A stretch of DNA of 64,000 nt from NCBI GenBank assembly GCA_001898465.1, contig MKTX01000008.1, forward strand, positions 1 through 64,000. Direction: 5' to 3'. Shown here one piece after another: positions 60,584 to 64,000 of the stretch. Both the position numbers and the translations under genes were made by a program. Below the pieces are notes generated by a model. It worked only from the letters and a program-made list of their open reading frames with translations. It made no database searches and had not been told where the DNA came from. Position 1 is the stretch's first letter. Each line of letters opens with the position of its first letter. The stretch comes from Sphingobacteriales bacterium 39-19 (GTDB lineage: Bacteria; Bacteroidota; Bacteroidia; Chitinophagales; Chitinophagaceae).

Positions 60584-62035
60584 TTAATGTGCGTGTTCTA
60601 CTTCTTCTATATAAAACTTCTCCGCATCTTCTTTTTCCATCTGCGTCATTTTTGCTTTATAATTTTCACCACTCGTTTTTAAGATCGCTTTAATTTCGGC
60701 CACCGCAATAATGGGGAAGAATTTAGCAAAAATGAAGAAGCAAGTGAAAAATAATCCAAACGTACCCAGGTAAAATCCAAGCTCCCAAATTGATGGTGAG
60801 TAATAAGTACTCCAGCTACTTGGCAGGTAATCCCGGTAAATAGAAGTAACAATAATTACAAACCTTTCGTACCACATACCAATATTTACAATGATGCTCA
60901 TAAAGAAAGTAAATGTAACATTCCTTCTTAATTTTTGGCTCCAGAATACTTGTGGCGAGGCAACATTACAGAACATCATGAGCCAGTAACTCCAGCCATA
61001 AGGAGAATTTATATTTACCCGGTTTTCTTTAAAAGCATACCATTCGTAAGGGTTTTGCCCATACCAGGCAACAAATAACTCAGTAAGGTAAGCGCACCCT
61101 ACAATACTACCCGTAAGTACAATTACTTTGTTCATGGCTTCTATGTGGCCAATTGTAATATAATCCTGCAGGTTCATCACTTTTCGTACGATGATGAGCA
61201 GGGTTTGTACCATGGCAAACCCCGAGAAAATGGCACCTGCCACAAAGTAAGGTGGAAATATAGTAGTATGCCAGCCGGGTATTACCGAGGTAGCAAAGTC
61301 AAAAGATACAATGGTATGTACAGATAATACAAGGGGTGTACTTAAGCCGGCAAGTACCAGTGACAGCGATTCGTGACGTTGCCAATGCTTGGTACTGCCC
61401 GTCCAGCCAAATGCAACCACTCCATAAAATAATTTTCTGAATTTGGTTTTGGCCCTGTCTCTTACTGTTGCCAGATCGGGAATTAAACCCGAATACCAGA
61501 ATAATAAGGATACGGTAAAGTAGGTGGATACTGCAAATACATCCCAAAGCAGCGGAGAGTTAAAATTCACCCAAAGCGGGCCACGGGTATTGGGATAAGG
61601 GAAAATAAAAGGCGCCATCCACACACGGCCCATATGCCAAATAGGAAACTGGCCGGCACATATTACCGCAAAAATGGTCATGGCTTCTGCAGCCCGGTTT
61701 ACCCCGGTACGCCAACCCTGGCGGAATAATAATAAGATGGCTGAAATAAGTGTTCCCGCATGCCCAATACCAATCCACCACACAAAGTTGGTAATATCCC
61801 AACCCCAGCCAATGGTTTTATTGAGGTTCCACTGGCCAATTCCGTATGCAACATCCCGGTAAACACTATATACACCAAATATGAGCAGCGCTACGCTAAT
61901 CGTAAATCCGATATACCAAAGCCTGCTGGGATTTGTTTCAATAGGGCCAATAATATCTTCGGTTATCTGGTGATAATCTTTATCCCCATCAACCAATGGT
62001 TCCCTAATCTGTGATTCGTATTTGAGTAATGACAT
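60584..62035 (-). CDS. actC: Alternative complex III subunit C (NrfD/PsrC-like)
   Basis: 483 residues, about ten membrane helices. NrfD family with conserved GIGHAGTLISAILLLFRQGWR, FPYPNTRGPLWVNFNSPLLWD, SVHTIVSFDFATSVIPGWH and YERFVIIVTSIYRDYLPSSW (in part). It takes electrons from quinol in the membrane and passes them to the ActB iron-sulfur clusters. 46 bp after actB. Confidence 0.95.
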   Translation of the reverse strand: MSLLKYESQIREPLVDGDKDYHQITEDIIGPIETNPSRLWYIGFTISVALLIFGVYSVYRDVAYGIGQWNLNKTIGWGWDITNFVWWIGIGHAGTLISAILLLFRQGWRTGVNRAAEAMTIFAVICAGQFPIWHMGRVWMAPFIFPYPNTRGPLWVNFNSPLLWDVFAVSTYFTVSLLFWYSGLIPDLATVRDRAKTKFRKLFYGVVAFGWTGSTKHWQRHESLSLVLAGLSTPLVLSVHTIVSFDFATSVIPGWHTTIFPPYFVAGAIFSGFAMVQTLLIIVRKVMNLQDYITIGHIEAMNKVIVLTGSIVGCAYLTELFVAWYGQNPYEWYAFKENRVNINSPYGWSYWLMMFCNVASPQVFWSQKLRRNVTFTFFMSIIVNIGMWYERFVIIVTSIYRDYLPSSWSTYYSPSIWELGFYLGTFGLFFTCFFIFAKFFPIIAVAEIKAILKTSGENYKAKMTQMEKEDAEKFYIEEVEHAH

Positions 62036-62081
62036 ATTAATTTATTACAGCAATAATTCTTATTAATAAAAATAAAACCTC

Positions 62082-64000
62082 TTATGAAGTCTTTTCCGTT
62101 TCTTTCTTTTGTCCAGGCATGGAGTGCATTTCTGTTTCATCTGGTACGGGGTAAATATTATCCCGGTCAGTATTTCTCACTTTTGCCAGGTAACTTACGT
62201 TGGGTAATACGTGTAATTGTTCCATTACGTAGAAGTTACGATCCTGCTGATCCACATGCCGTATTTTATATACATCGCTCTCTTTATCGTTTACATTACT
62301 AAAGCTAATGGCATGTGTAGGACAAGCCTGCATACAAGCTGTTTTTACATTGCGAACAATGGATGGGTCGCCTTGCTTTTTCGCCTCCAGTTTACTGTCT
62401 TGCAGACGTTGAACACAGAAAGAACATTTTTCAATTACCCCCCGGCTTCTTACGGTTACATCCGGATTCAGCACCATACGGGGCAGGTCTTCATTCATCA
62501 TAAATACAACTTCATCTAAATCTTTTCCACGCAAAGGTTCCTGGTTATCGGGGAAGCTATCGGCGCCATTATAATCCAGCCAGTTAAACCGGCGAACTTT
62601 ATAAGGGCAGTTGTTGGCACAATAGCGGGTTCCAATACAACGGTTATATGTCATTTGGTTGAGCCCTTCGCTACTATGGTTTGTTGCTGCTACGGGGCAC
62701 ACATTTTCGCAAGGGGCATTATCGCAATGCTGGCATAGCATGGGTTGAAAAACCACATCGGGGTTTTCCATATCCCCGGCAAAATAACGGTCTATCCGAA
62801 GCCAGTGCATATCATGATAGCGCTGTACCTGTATTTTTCCTACTACGCTTACATTGTTTTCTGCAGAGCAGGCAACTACGCAGGCGTGGCAACCGGTACA
62901 GGTATTCAGGTCAATATTCATTCCCCATTTTATACCCGGCCTGTCGTAGGTGGGGTACATGGTACCATCTTTATTAAAGTCATCATAACCATGCGGTATG
63001 AGTTGTTCTTTCTCGTGGCGTGCTTCTTCCAAAACTTCTTTGGGATTGGCGATATAGCTTTTTAAATTGGTTTCATAAATCACCGGGCGATTTTCTGATG
63101 AACCATGAACCTGCATCTGTGCTAATGGATATACATTCGTACCCGATTTTTCGATGGTTGCAGGCGCTATATAAATATTATTGGTGCCATTAAATGAAGT
63201 AAAAATATATGCATTCTTTCCGGACTTATAGGCCGCCCTGCCAATTCTTTCATAGTTTACTTCATCTTTATCACTACGGCCTTTTCTTCCGTATCCTAAC
63301 GCAATGGCAATGGTACTTGCATGTAAGCCGGGAATAATCATGGCTGGCAGTTCTAATGAACGGCCATTTACGGTAACTTTCACAACCGGTTTTTCGGGTG
63401 TTACTTCATATTTATCGGCCTGGCGCTGATTATTTAAAAGATCTAACCCCAATAAGGATTTACCCATGGCCGGGCTTATCATGGCATAATTATCCCAGGT
63501 AACCCGGGTAATAGGATCCGGCAGTTCCTGCAACCATGGATTGTTTGCATGGTTCCCGGTACCTATTGAAACTTTTTCGTAAAGAACTACTTCTATATTG
63601 CCAGATTTTACGGCTGCCAGTTTGGAGGCAGCTTCAGCAAGGAGTGCCCCGTTATATGCCGCACTGCCTGCAGGCATTACCGCCGGTTCTACCACGCCAT
63701 CCTGTAGCGCTTTATCCCAATTTGTTTCGCCGCCAAACTTAGCCGTCCAATAATCTTTTAAGTAGCTATAATAATCATTTTGTGTACCCGCATTTACAAT
63801 AACAGCGGCCGGTGCTTTAGCCACAGCACTATCATGGGCAGGGGCTGCCGATGTATTTACAGTAAGCTTAAATAAAGATTCCTGGAAAGGCCTGGTTTTG
63901 AATAAAGGGTTAATAGCCGGCTGTATCATACTGATATAACCGGTTTGCGGCTCTGCATCACCCCAGCTTTCCAGCCAGTGACTGGATGGTATAATATATT
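62082..64000 (-). CDS. actB: Alternative complex III subunit B, iron-sulfur molybdopterin-oxidoreductase-like (5' end outside window)
   Basis: The frame stays open through the right edge (translated upstream part includes PSSHWLESWGDAEPQTGYIS), so the N-terminus with its TAT-type signal is missing. The visible part holds the end of the molybdopterin-like domain, and the [4Fe-4S] ferredoxin domain with Cys groups CTGCHACVVAC, CQHCDNAPCENVCPV, CIGTRYCANNCPYKV and CSFCVQRLQ...CMQACP. It relays electrons between quinol and the cytochromes of ACIII. actA (pentaheme cytochrome) should lie upstream beyond the window. Confidence 0.95.
   Translation of the reverse strand, partial: YIIPSSHWLESWGDAEPQTGYISMIQPAINPLFKTRPFQESLFKLTVNTSAAPAHDSAVAKAPAAVIVNAGTQNDYYSYLKDYWTAKFGGETNWDKALQDGVVEPAVMPAGSAAYNGALLAEAASKLAAVKSGNIEVVLYEKVSIGTGNHANNPWLQELPDPITRVTWDNYAMISPAMGKSLLGLDLLNNQRQADKYEVTPEKPVVKVTVNGRSLELPAMIIPGLHASTIAIALGYGRKGRSDKDEVNYERIGRAAYKSGKNAYIFTSFNGTNNIYIAPATIEKSGTNVYPLAQMQVHGSSENRPVIYETNLKSYIANPKEVLEEARHEKEQLIPHGYDDFNKDGTMYPTYDRPGIKWGMNIDLNTCTGCHACVVACSAENNVSVVGKIQVQRYHDMHWLRIDRYFAGDMENPDVVFQPMLCQHCDNAPCENVCPVAATNHSSEGLNQMTYNRCIGTRYCANNCPYKVRRFNWLDYNGADSFPDNQEPLRGKDLDEVVFMMNEDLPRMVLNPDVTVRSRGVIEKCSFCVQRLQDSKLEAKKQGDPSIVRNVKTACMQACPTHAISFSNVNDKESDVYKIRHVDQQDRNFYVMEQLHVLPNVSYLAKVRNTDRDNIYPVPDETEMHSMPGQKKETEKTS

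Noticed and set aside
1..64000. CRISPR array, prophage, insertion sequence, rRNA or tRNA genes
   Set aside because: Looked for on reading both strands; no regularly spaced repeats, transposase or integrase motifs, or cloverleaf/rRNA sequence were recognised. A computational scan (tRNAscan, Infernal) was not possible.

Overview
The window looks like chromosomal DNA from an aerobic member of the Bacteroidota, most likely of the Chitinophagales/Chitinophagaceae. The signs are an alternative complex III plus aa3-type oxidase operon (actB-F, coxBA, ctaB, two coxC-like genes, a subunit IV gene), a GldA-type ABC ATPase, OMP_b-brl_3 and propeller-kinase families, RicT with a Cys-rich N-terminus, genes that mostly lack Shine-Dalgarno sequences, and start-proximal TAnnTTTG-like -7 elements. 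No rRNA, tRNA, CRISPR array or complete insertion sequence was seen. Family names come from motif recognition only; no database was searched.

Layout. 1-2.6 kb is an AT-rich accessory end: the C-terminal part of a probable polymorphic toxin with a PD-(D/E)XK-like nuclease signature, a likely immunity gene, a gene remnant and a small secreted protein. 3.2-8.1 kb holds umuDC and four neighbours (LigT-like phosphoesterase, DUF3037, HipA-like kinase, PA0069/Rv2578c-type radical SAM protein). Both divergent promoter regions in this cluster carry the same 17-bp palindrome, TACTAAAT-T-ATTTAGTA or a close variant. The UmuD here has lost both catalytic residues. 8.3-10.5 kb is a two-gene operon for sugar-1-phosphate activation (an AmgK-like kinase fused to a RapZ C-terminal domain, and a MurU-like nucleotidyltransferase), probably for peptidoglycan sugar recycling. 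10.5-15.9 kb holds an outer-membrane beta-barrel receptor and a HlyD/TolC efflux pair. 16-18.5 kb is an amino-acid permease coupled to a Cys/Met-metabolism PLP enzyme.

18.9-34 kb is a 15-kb run of co-directional genes: a propeller sensor kinase, a NarL-type regulator, an OmpA-like protein, a beta-barrel protein, a 1943-residue secreted protein and an FN3 protein. I read it as an uncharacterised envelope or surface module placed downstream of its own two-component system. 34.4-51.9 kb is mixed housekeeping: SCO and DUF420 (oxidase assembly), an alkyltransferase-like protein, trmB, serC, DUF1015, a TPR protein, YceI, acyl-CoA ligase, comF, a beta-helix lipoprotein, glutathione peroxidase, an HNH nuclease, DNA polymerase III delta', ricT and gldA.

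52-64 kb is the respiratory operon on the minus strand, running from actB (cut by the right edge) to oxidase subunit IV and ending at a strong hairpin. Quinol is oxidised by alternative complex III, electrons pass through the ActE cytochrome c domain to the CuA site of CoxB, and heme O for the oxidase is made by CtaB. The copper chaperone SCO and DUF420 lie about 17 kb away from the end of this operon.
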